NCBI RefSeq assembly: GCF_014697585.1
Contig: NZ_JACJSB010000034.1
Location: 1-48,171, forward strand
DNA: 48,171 bases
Source: Dolichospermum sp. FACHB-1091
GTDB taxonomy: Bacteria > Cyanobacteriota > Cyanobacteriia > Cyanobacteriales > Nostocaceae
Direction: 5' to 3'
Numbering within the stretch: the first letter of the stretch is position 1; each line of letters begins with the position of its first letter. A model generated the notes under the pieces. The model searched no databases. It saw nothing but the letters and a program-made list of their open reading frames with translations, and was not told the DNA's origin. The translations under genes were made by a program, and so were the position numbers. This document shows positions 1 to 10,253 of the stretch, one piece after another.

Positions 1-1521
<1,521 letters not shown>

Positions 1522-1567
1522 GTTGTTTTCATCTTCATTTAATCACTGACAATATCATACTTTTTAT

Positions 1568-1597
1568 AGCTCTTGTGTCACAGCAAGAGCTTTTTTT
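1568..1597 (+). terminator. Rho-independent terminator after psbDC
   Basis: An 8-bp stem (AGCTCTTG / CAAGAGCT) with an 8-base loop is followed directly by a run of seven T. It lies 46 bases after the psbC stop. Confidence 0.85.
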
Positions 1598-1637
1598 ATA
1601 TTTTTTTGATATTTTTTTTGGTATTTTACACATTTGA

Positions 1638-1643
1638 TATAAT
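1638..1643 (+). promoter_or_regulatory. Possible -10 box (TATAAT)
   Basis: A perfect TATAAT lies 38 bases before the ATG of the beta-barrel gene. No good -35 box sits at the usual distance; TTGGTA at 1618 is only 14 bases away. This is a weak prediction. Confidence 0.35.
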
Positions 1644-1681
1644 ATGTAACGTAACAAATAAATTTTACTAAAGGTCAGATA

Positions 1682-2677
1682 ATGAACAGGTTCAAATTCG
1701 GTACGTCTGTATTGACAGTCGCGGCTGGTTTAGCAATGGGAACATCAATGAATCAGATGGTCATTGCTGAAGAAGTTGTTGCAGAATCAGTTACCCAGCC
1801 AGCAGTCACAAATGAGGTTATTGCCACATCAATTACTCCTGAAAAAACTGAGACTCTTCCTCAACCAGGAACTTTCACTCATAATGCTAGTGATTTACTG
1901 GCCAAAAAACCACTGGATTTAGGTGTATTTTGTAAAAATTATCCTTTAAATTCCCGCTGTACTAATCAACCTGTCACCATACCCGCAACAAAACCGGAAG
2001 AAGTTAAACCTAAACCTACGGAGGAAAAGAGCGAAGTTCCAGCAAAAACTAGCGGTTGGGCAATTACACCTGAAATTAGTACATTAGGTATTGGTGCAAC
2101 AGTCACCAAATCCATAACACCTAATATTAATGCTAAAGTCGGGATTAATGGCTTAGGCACAAGTAGAGATATTAACCTGTCTGATGTTGATTATAATGCC
2201 AAACTCAACCTGTTCAATGTATCCACCCTGGCTGAATACTATCCTTGGAAAAATGCCGGTTTCCGTTTGACTGGAGGCTTGGTATTTCAGGACAATAATA
2301 TAGAAGGAACTGGCAAAGCCAAAAATGGTGGAACAATTAATATCAATGGTGTGGATTATAATACCACAAATGTTCTTACTTCAGTGAAAGCCAAGGTTTC
2401 TTTCGGCAATAGTGTCGCACCGTATATTGGTATTGGTTGGGGTAATGCTGTCAAACCTGGTAAACGTTGGGGATTTTCCACAAATTTGGGTGTAATGTTT
2501 CCCGGCTCTCCAAAAGTAGAAATAACACCTGGTTTTGGTCCAGTGGCATTGGCAACACCCACTTTACAGCAGGAAATTAATCGTAACATCGAAGCGGAAA
2601 GGAAAAAACAAGAAAGCGATCTTAATTGGTTAAATGTTTATCCTGTTTTTTCCCTTGGTGTTTCTTATCAATTTTAG
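1682..2677 (+). CDS. Predicted outer-membrane beta-barrel protein
   Basis: The 331-residue product has a signal peptide (MNRFKF, then a hydrophobic stretch to about residue 29) and a Pro/Glu/Lys-rich linker at about residues 90-128. The rest alternates polar and hydrophobic residues with many Gly and aromatics and ends in Phe (SLGVSYQF), as outer-membrane barrels do so that the BAM complex recognises them. Segments such as YIGIGWGN and GFSTNLGVMF look like porin-type strands. A spacer (AAAGG) precedes the ATG. The gene stands alone between psbC and a decayed nuclease. I do not recognise a named family; a small porin-like or surface-exposed barrel with a periplasmic linker is the best reading. 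Confidence 0.75.
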   Translation: MNRFKFGTSVLTVAAGLAMGTSMNQMVIAEEVVAESVTQPAVTNEVIATSITPEKTETLPQPGTFTHNASDLLAKKPLDLGVFCKNYPLNSRCTNQPVTIPATKPEEVKPKPTEEKSEVPAKTSGWAITPEISTLGIGATVTKSITPNINAKVGINGLGTSRDINLSDVDYNAKLNLFNVSTLAEYYPWKNAGFRLTGGLVFQDNNIEGTGKAKNGGTININGVDYNTTNVLTSVKAKVSFGNSVAPYIGIGWGNAVKPGKRWGFSTNLGVMFPGSPKVEITPGFGPVALATPTLQQEINRNIEAERKKQESDLNWLNVYPVFSLGVSYQF

Positions 2678-2768
2678 ATAAAGATTTGGGGTGTGTCAGT
2701 TGTTGAAAATCTGTTTTAAAATCTGGTTACTATTACAGACTTATCAGATTTGATGCACCCTAAAAGGT

Positions 2769-2951
2769 GAATTGACAATTTATCTTTTGCAAGATGGGGA
2801 ATATTTGGAATCTGAGAGAAGTTTAGTATTTCCTAGTTTATAAATTCGGGATTTACCACAAATAATTGAGCAAAATCGGCCAAATGGTAGAAGGGCAATT
2901 AGAAAGTCAGTCAGGGAATGGGTGAGCATTCAGAAAAATATGGAAAAATGA
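2769..2951 (+). pseudogene. Decayed C-terminal end of a Uma2-family (DUF820) nuclease
   Basis: Reading codons from 2769 gives YLLQDGEYLESERSLVFPSL, a TAA at 2841-2843, then IRDLPQIIEQNRPNGRRAIR and KSVREWV. This is the typical tail of Uma2-type PD-(D/E)XK proteins, which abound in cyanobacteria. No N-terminal part with the catalytic motif is visible upstream and one in-frame stop interrupts the tail. An intact relative lies at 16621-17202. Confidence 0.6.
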
Positions 2952-3078
2952 AAAAAATTTGAATATCTTTAGTTAATTTTGACAACAATGATGTATTATA
3001 ATACTAATCAATATACGCTTGTTTTGTGTTTAGGATAGATTTTTATATGAGAAGATGATTTCTCTCTCGACTTCCTGA

Positions 3079-4299
3079 TCACCTATTTTCCTGGGGAACA
3101 ATTTCTGTCACTACCTTCTGTCCAGAATTACCACCTTTAACAACAATATTTTCTGTGTCTAAATTACCGACGGCTGTTTCTCCTTGAAAAGTTAATTTTG
3201 GTTCAAACTGGTGATAAATTACATTTCCTTGGGCTTCTAACAATTTTTTATTTATATACCAAGTCAATTGATTGGATTTTAAAGACTGACGATGCTCACC
3301 AACCGCATTCACATTACCTGTGAGATACACCGTATTTTCTGGTATTTTAATTTTTCCTTGATTAGCTGTGACAGTTAGATTCTCAGCAGCTTTGAAGATA
3401 CGAATGGGAGAATTTGTTGTAATATTTTCTTGCTTAATATTCCATGTTATAGAATTACTTGTAATTTGCATTAATGGATCTATGAACTCTAATTTAGTCT
3501 GTGGTTGAAGAATTGCAATTTGAGTTTTTAAGTTAATTTCGCCAGCATTACCTTGACTGCGCCCAGAGATTTTGTTATCTTTATATTGTTCTATTTGAAT
3601 GGGGCGATCGCTAAATAATTTTTCCTGGTTAATCTGCCATATTAAATGCTCAGTTCGCATTTGTAAATGTGGATCTTTAGATGTTGCGACTACTCTCCCT
3701 GAAAATTCTACCCTTTGTTCACGGGTTTTTACCTTGGCCTCCTGGGCGGTGACTTGTAATTGTTTATGGCTACCATTTAACTGATTACGGACAATTAATA
3801 AATCTTCTTGAGGTCGCCATTCTAACTCATTACCATTCAAAACAATACCATTACGGGGATCCGTAGCCACAATTTTACCTTGAAGAAAAAGTTGCTTACC
3901 ATCTTGCTTGATGTCAGCCTTTTCTGCTTTAATTTGGTAAATAACTTTTCCATCTTGGTAGAGTTCCCCTTCAGGACTTTCGGCCTGACCCATTTGTTTG
4001 TCTGTAGTATATTTTGCTTCTTTGGCTTTAACCTTCCAAATTGGCCTACCTACCTCATCAAATTGTTCTAAAGCCACACCAAAAAAAGTTAACTTAGTTT
4101 CATCCTCCTTTGGAGATGAAATATTAGTTTTTGACGGGGTAGATGTGGATGGTTGACCGCAAGCAGATAACCATAAAGTCAAGCACAATGTCAAAGGCAG
4201 GTACAACCAATTTTTTGATAATCTAAACTGTGAAAATGAATAGACCTGGGGAGAATGACCTTTGCTTCCCCTGTGACTGTTTTGAATCTTGTCTTCCAT
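3079..4299 (-). CDS. lptC: LptC-like lipopolysaccharide export lipoprotein
   Basis: The 406-residue product has a positively charged N-terminus, a hydrophobic segment at about 30-43 and a lipobox LSAC with the lipidated Cys at 47, so it is probably a lipoprotein. After a Ser/Thr/Pro linker come repeated beta-strand units of the OstA/LptC type (for example [66 protein letters not shown]). These form the jelly-roll fold that shuttles LPS across the periplasm in the Lpt bridge. It is longer than proteobacterial LptC (about 190 residues), as is common for cyanobacterial versions with duplicated units. It follows labA by 24 bases on the same strand and is probably co-transcribed with it. Confidence 0.82.
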   Translation of the reverse strand: MEDKIQNSHRGSKGHSPQVYSFSQFRLSKNWLYLPLTLCLTLWLSACGQPSTSTPSKTNISSPKEDETKLTFFGVALEQFDEVGRPIWKVKAKEAKYTTDKQMGQAESPEGELYQDGKVIYQIKAEKADIKQDGKQLFLQGKIVATDPRNGIVLNGNELEWRPQEDLLIVRNQLNGSHKQLQVTAQEAKVKTREQRVEFSGRVVATSKDPHLQMRTEHLIWQINQEKLFSDRPIQIEQYKDNKISGRSQGNAGEINLKTQIAILQPQTKLEFIDPLMQITSNSITWNIKQENITTNSPIRIFKAAENLTVTANQGKIKIPENTVYLTGNVNAVGEHRQSLKSNQLTWYINKKLLEAQGNVIYHQFEPKLTFQGETAVGNLDTENIVVKGGNSGQKVVTEIVPQENR

Positions 4300-4323
4300 T
4301 CTCCCTACTTTGTGAATACTGCA

Positions 4324-4962
4324 TTATTCTGGAATTTCTAGGTGTCTGTTACTGTCTCTAGGATCGTCCAAAAACCCCATACTAGACAATGGCCGATATG
4401 GATAACTTTGACGAGGATTTTTTTGAATGTCCTCCTTGATGGCTTCTAAATCAATATAGCGATCGCTAACATTAATTAAACTATCACTGGTCATAGAGCG
4501 CAAGCTTACCACCTCTACTCTAACACCTCTATAGCTGACAGAATTAACAGCATAGGCTAAATCGCCATCACCGCTAACTAAAACTGCGGTATCATAGGAA
4601 TCTACCAAGGCCATCATATCAACGGCTATTTCTACATCTAAATTTGCTTTTTTAGAACCATCTGGTAATTGTACCAAATCCTTAGCAATGACTCTATAAC
4701 CATTGCGACGCATCCACAACAAAAATCCTTGTTGCTTCTCGTTTGTCCTGTCTACTCCTGTATAGAAAAAAGCCCGTAATAGCCTTGATCCCCCAGTTAA
4801 ACGGCACAATAACTTAGTATAATCAATTTCGATTCCTAGTTGTAGCGCTGCATAAAATAAGTTTGAGCCGTCAATAAAGATGGCCACCCGTCCCCGATTT
4901 TCTAAAACTTGTTCTGGCGTAAATACCGAGTCGTTTTCAAAATTATTCAACATTGTTGTCAT
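4324..4962 (-). CDS. labA: NYN-domain protein, LabA/DUF88 family
   Basis: The 212-residue protein has the NYN (PIN-like) RNase fold. VAIFIDGSNLF carries D31, KANLDVEIAVDMM carries D109 and D115, and SGDGDLAYAV carries D132 and D134: the full acidic set expected for metal-dependent ribonuclease activity. In Synechococcus elongatus, LabA acts in negative feedback from the KaiABC clock to circadian output; the same role here is inferred from homology. The first ATG (4962) follows AAGGT with no spacer, whereas the third-codon-downstream ATG at 4953 sits ten bases from it, so the protein may start at MLNNFEND. The next gene downstream is lptC; metG lies 207 bases upstream on the same strand. Confidence 0.85.
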   Translation of the reverse strand: MTTMLNNFENDSVFTPEQVLENRGRVAIFIDGSNLFYAALQLGIEIDYTKLLCRLTGGSRLLRAFFYTGVDRTNEKQQGFLLWMRRNGYRVIAKDLVQLPDGSKKANLDVEIAVDMMALVDSYDTAVLVSGDGDLAYAVNSVSYRGVRVEVVSLRSMTSDSLINVSDRYIDLEAIKEDIQKNPRQSYPYRPLSSMGFLDDPRDSNRHLEIPE

Positions 4963-5169
4963 ACCTTGTGTTGTTATCCCTGTTATGATAGAAATCTCTA
5001 ACTACCTAATTGTTAGAATTGCTTATGATAAGTCTCCGGGGAAAATACACTAGAAGTAATAAAATCAGCAGCAAAACCACATTAATTATCTACTTCCTTA
5101 ATTAGCTATCAGCTAAATGTAAAACCCCGAATTTTCTTGAAGGAATTAGCAGTTCCCAAAATTAATCTT

Positions 5170-6765
5170 TTATTTTGATGTTTCTATCCGTTTAAAAACT
5201 GGTTTAGGAGTTCCTAATAGTTGTTGATCGGATAATATTCCCCATGTGGAATGGGTGCTAAAAGGGGCTAAAATTGCACTTTTTTTTTGTTCATTAAAAT
5301 TAATCCCCCAGCCTAATTGCTGATAAATATCACTGCTGATATTAGGAATAATTGGGGAGAGGAGATAAGCCGCTAGTCTCACAGATTCCAAAACCGCATA
5401 TAACACCACTTCCACTTCTTCCTGTTTACCTTGTTTATATAATGACCAAGGAGCTTGATCATCAATAAACTTGTTACTGGCTTGTACCAGAGACAAAGTA
5501 TAGTGACAGGCTTCGTTGAAAGCTAAAGCTGTATATGCTTGTTTCACCTTTGCTCCCAATTCTAACCCCATCGCTTTTAAAGGATTTTCAGCCGGAATAG
5601 CTGATTGGTTGATGGATGGTACTTGACTAGAGCAGTATTTCTTCACCATATTTAAAGTGCGATTTAACAAATTACCTAAATCATTCGCCAAATCTGCATT
5701 CAAAACATTAATGAACCTTATTTCATTAAAATCGCCATCCTTCCCAAATTCGATTTCCTTAAGGAAGTAATAACGAATGGCATCACTACCATAATTTTCA
5801 ACCAAAATGATAGGATCAAGGGTATTACCCAGAGTTTTACCCATTTTTTGACCGTCTTTAGTTAAAAAACCATGTCCAAATACCCTGTCTGGTAAAGGTA
5901 AACCCGCTGACATCAGCATTGCAGGCCAGTAAACAGCATGAAAGCGTAAAATATCTTTACCAATCAAGTGAAGATTAATTGGCCACCATGTTTGTAAAGC
6001 ATTAGCTAGGGTTGGTTCTGCCTCTGGTTCTAACAATGCTGTTACATAACCCAGCAAAGCATCAAACCACACATACAATGTATGTTTAGAGTCAACAGGT
6101 ACGGGAAAACCCCAATCAAGATTTACCCGGGAAATCGAAAAATCTTGTAACCCTTGAGCGACAAAATTGAAAACTTCATTCCTTCTGCTGACAGGTTGGA
6201 TAAAATCTGGGTGGGATTGGTAAAACTCCTCTAGCTGGGTTTGATATTTAGACAAGCGGAAGAAATAGTTCTGCTCGTCTCGCCACTCTACTTGTTTGTT
6301 AGTATGGATGGGACAGTGTTTATCTTCGAGCAAATCCCGTTCTTCCTTAAATTCTTCACAGGAGACACAGTACCAACCTTTTTGTTCTCCTTGGTAGATG
6401 TCACCATTTTTCCAAACTCGCTGAAAGAACTCATTGACTATCGCCTGGTGACGAGGTACACTCGTACGACTAAAGCGATCATATTGAATATCAAGTGCAT
6501 CCCATAATCTGGTAAAGCTGGGGACAATTTCATCACAAAAATCCTGCGGTGCTTTTCCTAAACTGGCTGCTGAACGCTGGATTTTTTGTCCGTGTTCATC
6601 TGTACCTGTAATTAGTAAAACTTGATTTCCCTGTAAGCGTTGAAATCTGGCTATGACATCTGCTGCTATGGTTGTATAAGCACTGCCAATATGGGGAACA
6701 TCGTTGACATAATATAGCGGTGTTGTCAGTGCAAAAGTATTTTCTGTTTTATTCATTAGATTCAT
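5170..6765 (-). CDS. metG: Methionyl-tRNA synthetase
   Basis: This class I synthetase charges tRNA-Met in the cytoplasm. It has the HIGH-type motif HIGS (residues 25-28), GTDEHGQKI of the catalytic core, a knuckle with WYCVSCEEF and later CPIH (about 130-152), and the KMSKS-type loop KMGKT (307-311). At about 530 residues it is the short form without the C-terminal tRNA-binding (EMAP-like) domain, as usual in cyanobacteria. I start it at the ATG at 6765 (MNLMNKTENTFALTTPLYY). A TTG further upstream (6780) is also open and another ATG lies at 6756; no Shine-Dalgarno decides. It is the first of three co-directional genes (metG, labA, lptC). Confidence 0.96.
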   Translation of the reverse strand: MNLMNKTENTFALTTPLYYVNDVPHIGSAYTTIAADVIARFQRLQGNQVLLITGTDEHGQKIQRSAASLGKAPQDFCDEIVPSFTRLWDALDIQYDRFSRTSVPRHQAIVNEFFQRVWKNGDIYQGEQKGWYCVSCEEFKEERDLLEDKHCPIHTNKQVEWRDEQNYFFRLSKYQTQLEEFYQSHPDFIQPVSRRNEVFNFVAQGLQDFSISRVNLDWGFPVPVDSKHTLYVWFDALLGYVTALLEPEAEPTLANALQTWWPINLHLIGKDILRFHAVYWPAMLMSAGLPLPDRVFGHGFLTKDGQKMGKTLGNTLDPIILVENYGSDAIRYYFLKEIEFGKDGDFNEIRFINVLNADLANDLGNLLNRTLNMVKKYCSSQVPSINQSAIPAENPLKAMGLELGAKVKQAYTALAFNEACHYTLSLVQASNKFIDDQAPWSLYKQGKQEEVEVVLYAVLESVRLAAYLLSPIIPNISSDIYQQLGWGINFNEQKKSAILAPFSTHSTWGILSDQQLLGTPKPVFKRIETSK

Positions 6766-7559
6766 GGATAATAAAAGCAAATTATTAATCAGTCAGTTTT
6801 CTCTTTTAACCATCTAGATTATCTAGACAAAACTAAGCAATTATATAATATTGCTACTGTTTTTTCAAATTTCTTCTAAGAGGCAACAAATTTACGGACT
6901 GAAGAATAATTATTCAATTACTTCTATAAATTCATCTGATTTATTGACCAGTTAAGTAAGTTGGCGTTAAACAATCAATATATGTAACGAAATGTAAATC
7001 TACAACAAATACCTTAGGAATAGGTTATTTCATGGTTTTTACAAAACTAAATGTATATTGATTTGATCATGCCGACTTACTTAGAGAAACTAGTTACTAA
7101 TAATCATGATAAAACTTGTTTATTTCATTGGTAGTCACAGAAAATACACTAATCTAAGTTCCAGCGTTGAATACCCTTTAATCTTTGATTTAACCTGCAT
7201 CTTTCACAATTTTCATGAAATATTTACTAAATAACAGCGTCACTTAATCAACAGCTTATTTAAACTGATTTTTAAATTTTTAATTGTTGATTTTTAATTC
7301 CGCCATGTAATATGCCATATTGTGTGTAATGCCAGGGTGACACCATTGTTGATGGGGAGGATTTAACGCTTTTGCATACTTATATATGATGAAGACAAAT
7401 CGCCATAAATTCTGTAATCATGGTTTCATAGTGAATTGTTTTTTGTCTGGAAAAGTTGATTTTAGACAGGGAGGAAAAGATCAAAATTACTTCCTAATCC
7501 CCATCTGGATAACGGAAACGGTAAAATTAAAGATAGAATATACGAAAAAAAGCACCAAA
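6766..7559. other. Long non-coding interval between metG and the hydrolase
   Basis: About 790 AT-rich bases separate divergent genes. Apart from the inverted-repeat element at 6953-7083 I see no RNA gene or terminator. An open frame from 7386 runs into the hydrolase, but its first 58 codons (many Lys, Asn and Phe) do not look like protein of that family and are probably 5' leader. Promoters for both flanking genes must lie here; none stands out. Confidence 0.4.
6953..7083. repeat. MITE-like element with TAAGTAAGT(T/C)GGC ends
   Basis: TAAGTAAGTTGGC at 6953-6965 is matched in reverse complement by GCCGACTTACTTA at 7071-7083 (12 of 13 identical). Similarity continues inwards through AATCAATATA on both arms. 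It is 131 bp long, has no coding capacity, and looks like a non-autonomous element. No clear target-site duplication was seen. Confidence 0.5.
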
Positions 7560-8375
7560 ATGCCAGCAGTTGACCTCAAACCTTGTTTTTTGACTCCAAA
7601 ACCAGTACAATCAGATGCTCCTTTATTTATTTATTTACCGGGAATGGATGGGACTGGTCAATTGTTAAAAACCCAAATCCCTGAATTATCACTAGGTTTA
7701 GATATTCGTTGCTTGGCTATATCCAAAAACTATCTTGGTACTTGGGATGTTTTGTCCAGAAATGTTTTAGATTTGATTCATGGCGAACTGGAAAAAAGCC
7801 GTCAACGGCCAATATATCTCTGTGGAGAATCCTTTGGTGGTTGTTTAGCAATGAAAGTAGCAACCCAATCACCGCATTTATTTAAGCGTATTATCTTAAT
7901 TAATCCCGCTTCTGCTTTTTTGCAAGACCCTTGGTTTAGTTGGATATCCCGGCTTACTCAGTTTGTCCCATCACTATTATTTAATGTTGGTTCATTGGGT
8001 TTGTTACCATTCCTGGCTTCATTAGAACGCATTTCTGAAGGCGATCGCCAAATACTTCTTGCAGCCATGCGTTCTATTCCGCCAGAAACTATAAACTGGC
8101 GCTTGTCACTGTTGCGAGATTTTCAAGTTGACAAAAAAGATTTACAACAGCTAACACAACCAATTTTACTGATTGGTAGTGGTAGCGATCGCTTATTACC
8201 TTCCGTCAATGAAATCGCAAGATTGGCTAGGATTCTACCAAATACCAAGATATTTATCCTCCCAAATAGCGGCCATGCTTGTTTATTAGAGAAAAATGTG
8301 AATCTCTATCAAATTCTCAAAGATAACGGTTTTTTAGAGGCTAACATAAATAGCGATTGGTTTGTTGGCTTGTGA
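7560..8375 (+). CDS. Alpha/beta hydrolase (phytyl-ester-synthase/lipase-like)
   Basis: The 271-residue protein has an alpha/beta-hydrolase fold: PLFIYLPGMDGTGQ (oxyanion region, about 21-34), the nucleophile elbow GESFGG with Ser91, an acid-residue loop GSGSDRLLPS and the catalytic His in NSGHACLLE. The YLPGMDGTG signature resembles the esterase half of plant phytyl ester synthases and their cyanobacterial relatives, which move acyl groups onto phytol or diacylglycerol; here there is no appended acyltransferase domain. I chose the ATG at 7560 (MPAVDLKPCF) because upstream codons look non-coding. The substrate is unknown. It contains two HIP1 octamers and stands alone. Confidence 0.78.
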   Translation: MPAVDLKPCFLTPKPVQSDAPLFIYLPGMDGTGQLLKTQIPELSLGLDIRCLAISKNYLGTWDVLSRNVLDLIHGELEKSRQRPIYLCGESFGGCLAMKVATQSPHLFKRIILINPASAFLQDPWFSWISRLTQFVPSLLFNVGSLGLLPFLASLERISEGDRQILLAAMRSIPPETINWRLSLLRDFQVDKKDLQQLTQPILLIGSGSDRLLPSVNEIARLARILPNTKIFILPNSGHACLLEKNVNLYQILKDNGFLEANINSDWFVGL

Positions 8376-8441
8376 AGTCCATAGGATCGCCGCTCCGACA
8401 TACCTCCCCATCAATCAGTCCGAGGATTCCTTAACATTTCT

Positions 8442-8532
8442 AGGACTTACGCACAAGTCACGGAATAATGAACCACGAAGGAACGAAGAGAACGAAGAAA
8501 AGAGGGTTTGAGAGATATTTTGCGTAAGTCCT
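8442..8532. repeat. MITE with AGGACTTACGCA inverted ends (copy 1)
   Basis: Perfect 12-bp terminal inverted repeats, AGGACTTACGCA (8442-8453) and TGCGTAAGTCCT (8521-8532), enclose 67 bp of non-coding DNA that includes GAACGAAGAGAACGAAG. The same ends bound the element at 15877-15968, so this is a dispersed family. ATTTC occurs just outside both ends, one base away, and may be the target duplication. Confidence 0.75.
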
Positions 8533-8603
8533 GATTTCATTGGGTTGTGCTATCGAAATAGTATTATGATCCCTCAATGTTCGCTTGTACCCATTTTACC
8601 ACA

Positions 8604-8628
8604 AAGCCGTCCTAGAAGGACGGGGCTT
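8604..8628. repeat. Hairpin resembling an IS200/IS605 element end
   Basis: A stem CCGTCCT / AGGACGG with loop AGA is extended by flanking AAGC / GCTT, with mismatched bases between. This sequence (CCCGTCC...GGACGG next to ACAAAG) is typical of the 3' end of IS200/IS605 tnpB elements in cyanobacteria. No tnpB remains beside it, so it would be a relic. Confidence 0.4.
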
Positions 8629-8718
8629 GTATCCCATATTTTGGGTCGGAATGTTCATAAGTCATTCTCTAAGGTGGTAGGAAATAGTAACTGGAAACCC
8701 AATTTGAGTTTCACGTTG

Positions 8719-9108
8719 CTAGGAGTGGGTTTTTGCTCTTCCCGATATCTTCTGTAAAATGCGCTTACTTATTACGGGTGAATATTTAGTATCTCCAAGC
8801 CTTTGCATAGACTGCTTAATCAGGTTGGCCAGTTCTTCTAATTGGTTAATCGCTTCCGCGCCTTCCAGTTTCATTAATTCACGATCATCACGCATTTCTG
8901 TCCAAGTAATCCCATAATCTGATACTAAAAAGCGAATTAGATGATTCTCTCCTAAGCTCACCATAAAAGATGCACTATTCATCTGATTGCCACAAGTATA
9001 GCAGGAAGCGGGATAACCATACCGTTCTAGTACAGTCGCCAGAGCTTGCAGGTTCATGACTAAATCTTGCACAAATTCTCTATGTTCGTTTGCTAGTCTT
9101 AAAAACAT
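8719..9108 (-). CDS. DUF1815 family protein
   Basis: The 129-residue protein begins MFLRLANEHREFVQDLVMNLQALA and contains SCYTCGNQMNSASFMVSLG and FLVSDYGITWTEMRD, the core signature of DUF1815, a small soluble family found essentially only in cyanobacteria. Two Cys in CYTC could bind metal or form a disulfide, but no function is established. The start is well supported: GGAGG lies seven bases before the ATG. The last ~20 residues (SPVISKRILQKISGRAKTHS) extend beyond the conserved part. It is a single gene on the minus strand with no operon partner. Confidence 0.85.
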   Translation of the reverse strand: MFLRLANEHREFVQDLVMNLQALATVLERYGYPASCYTCGNQMNSASFMVSLGENHLIRFLVSDYGITWTEMRDDRELMKLEGAEAINQLEELANLIKQSMQRLGDTKYSPVISKRILQKISGRAKTHS

Positions 9109-9179
9109 TTTTGGCCTCCAAATACCATATTCCTTGGACTTTCTTTTATATTTTCTTTAGATTTTCTCACGCACTGGCA

Positions 9180-9545
9180 TTATAGGATATTTTTTGATAA
9201 TATTCAGTTCTCGGTGAGTTCATTAATTATTGACCCTGTTTAGGTTAGTGGATAACGATTTCTGAAGAAGTATCAGGTTATTCAATTTCCCCAGGTACTC
9301 CGAACGGACATACATCAGTTACTAGTGTTATGAAGTACAGGTATTAATGATAAAACTCTTGTGGTGTGGGCATCTTACGCGCTAATAGTATATCTCAGAT
9401 GGCTAGGCCACAGGAGCTATCAGGCGAAATTCGCCGTAATTACAAGGGTTTACATTGTGGACTCCGTTTTTTGCCCTAATTTTACTTGATCAAACCGAGA
9501 TACTTCTTTTAGTCTAACTTAAATTCACTGATAGTCAAGTTGGTT
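9180..9545. other. Gene-free interval with fold-back potential
   Basis: No coding frame is convincing here. The composition is less AT-rich than other spacers and includes paired segments: GGCATCT (about 9368) with AGATGGC (about 9399), flanked by TGTGG / CCACA, and GGCGAA-A-TTCGCC (about 9422-9434). This could be a structured RNA or a relic of the neighbouring insertion sequence. I cannot assign a family. Confidence 0.25.
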
Positions 9546-9549
9546 AAAA

Positions 9550-9880
9550 CTAGGATGGCTTTTCCTGATTCTTAATATACTCCTTTAATATTTCTAGTGG
9601 CGCACCGCCTACCGAAATAGCAAAATAACTGGGACTTCATAGAAATTATTCGGCGTTGCTGAATGTGGGATGAAAATGATTTTTGATGATTTCAAAACCC
9701 TTGTAGAGACGTTCTTCATGTAGGGATTCTCGTCTCTACACCTAAATTCATACCTGGTTTCAGCAACGCCGGAATTCTTTATGGGGGGGTTTTTATATGC
9801 ATCTTCTCCATATCTGCGACTAGATACGCCTTTTAACGCATTTACTCTGATAAACAGATAACGTCTATTTTCCCTGCTTG
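9550..9880 (-). pseudogene. Wrecked IS200/IS605 TnpA (Y1 transposase), split by a MITE
   Basis: Two pieces of TnpA are readable on the minus strand. Upstream of the break, the frame around 9772-9880 gives RVNALKGVSSRRYGEDAYKN, the conserved 'LKGVSSR' helix. Downstream, 9636-9550 gives SPSYFAISVGGAPLEILKEY followed by IKNQEKPS and a stop, the canonical C-terminus with the region around the catalytic Tyr. The 121-bp inverted-repeat element at 9651-9771 sits between them and shifts the frame. Further upstream (9880-10250) the frame is too decayed to call, though HGHHNKCHIII at about 10180 may be the N-terminus. Confidence 0.7.
9651..9771. repeat. MITE-like element with CGGCGTTGCTGAA ends, inside tnpA
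   Basis: CGGCGTTGCTGAA (9651-9663) is matched perfectly by TTCAGCAACGCCG (9759-9771). The interior carries TGTAGAGACGTTC ... CGTCTCTACA, a palindromic unit that recurs inside nifJ (14903) and in the element at 39525-39663. The right-hand ~60 bp are nearly identical to that second element. It is non-coding and interrupts the tnpA relic. Confidence 0.75.
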
Positions 9881-10253
9881 TTTCCTTACCTCCATTACCA
9901 ATAAATAAATTTGGTATCTTAAAAATATAGGCTGAGGTTAGGGCAAAGTTAAATACGATAATTGTTATTCTTAATACCGTATTTGATGAAAACAAGTAGT
10001 TTAACACAATAAAACCAAACTGTGTAAAAAAACGTAAAATCGCTGAAAACTTCATTTGACTCTTGCATAAGTGCCTCTTGTCTCAAACAACTGTGCTATA
10101 ACAACGATTTTTAACGCCAACCTACTGAATCCATTCAGTTTTAATTTCTGAGTCAAAATTATAATATGGCATTTATTATGATGCCCATGATTATAAGACT
10201 GGGATTCATGAGACAATTTCCTTGTTGAATTTAAAATAATAATTGTTAAATCT

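Noticed and set aside
7386-7559. 58-codon N-terminal extension of the alpha/beta hydrolase
   Set aside because: The residues do not resemble the family and there is no signal peptide; the ATG at 7560 fits the family start.
8545-8757. 70-codon plus-strand frame between hydrolase and DUF1815
   Set aside because: It runs through the IS200/IS605-like hairpin and into the DUF1815 gene on the other strand; composition is not protein-like.
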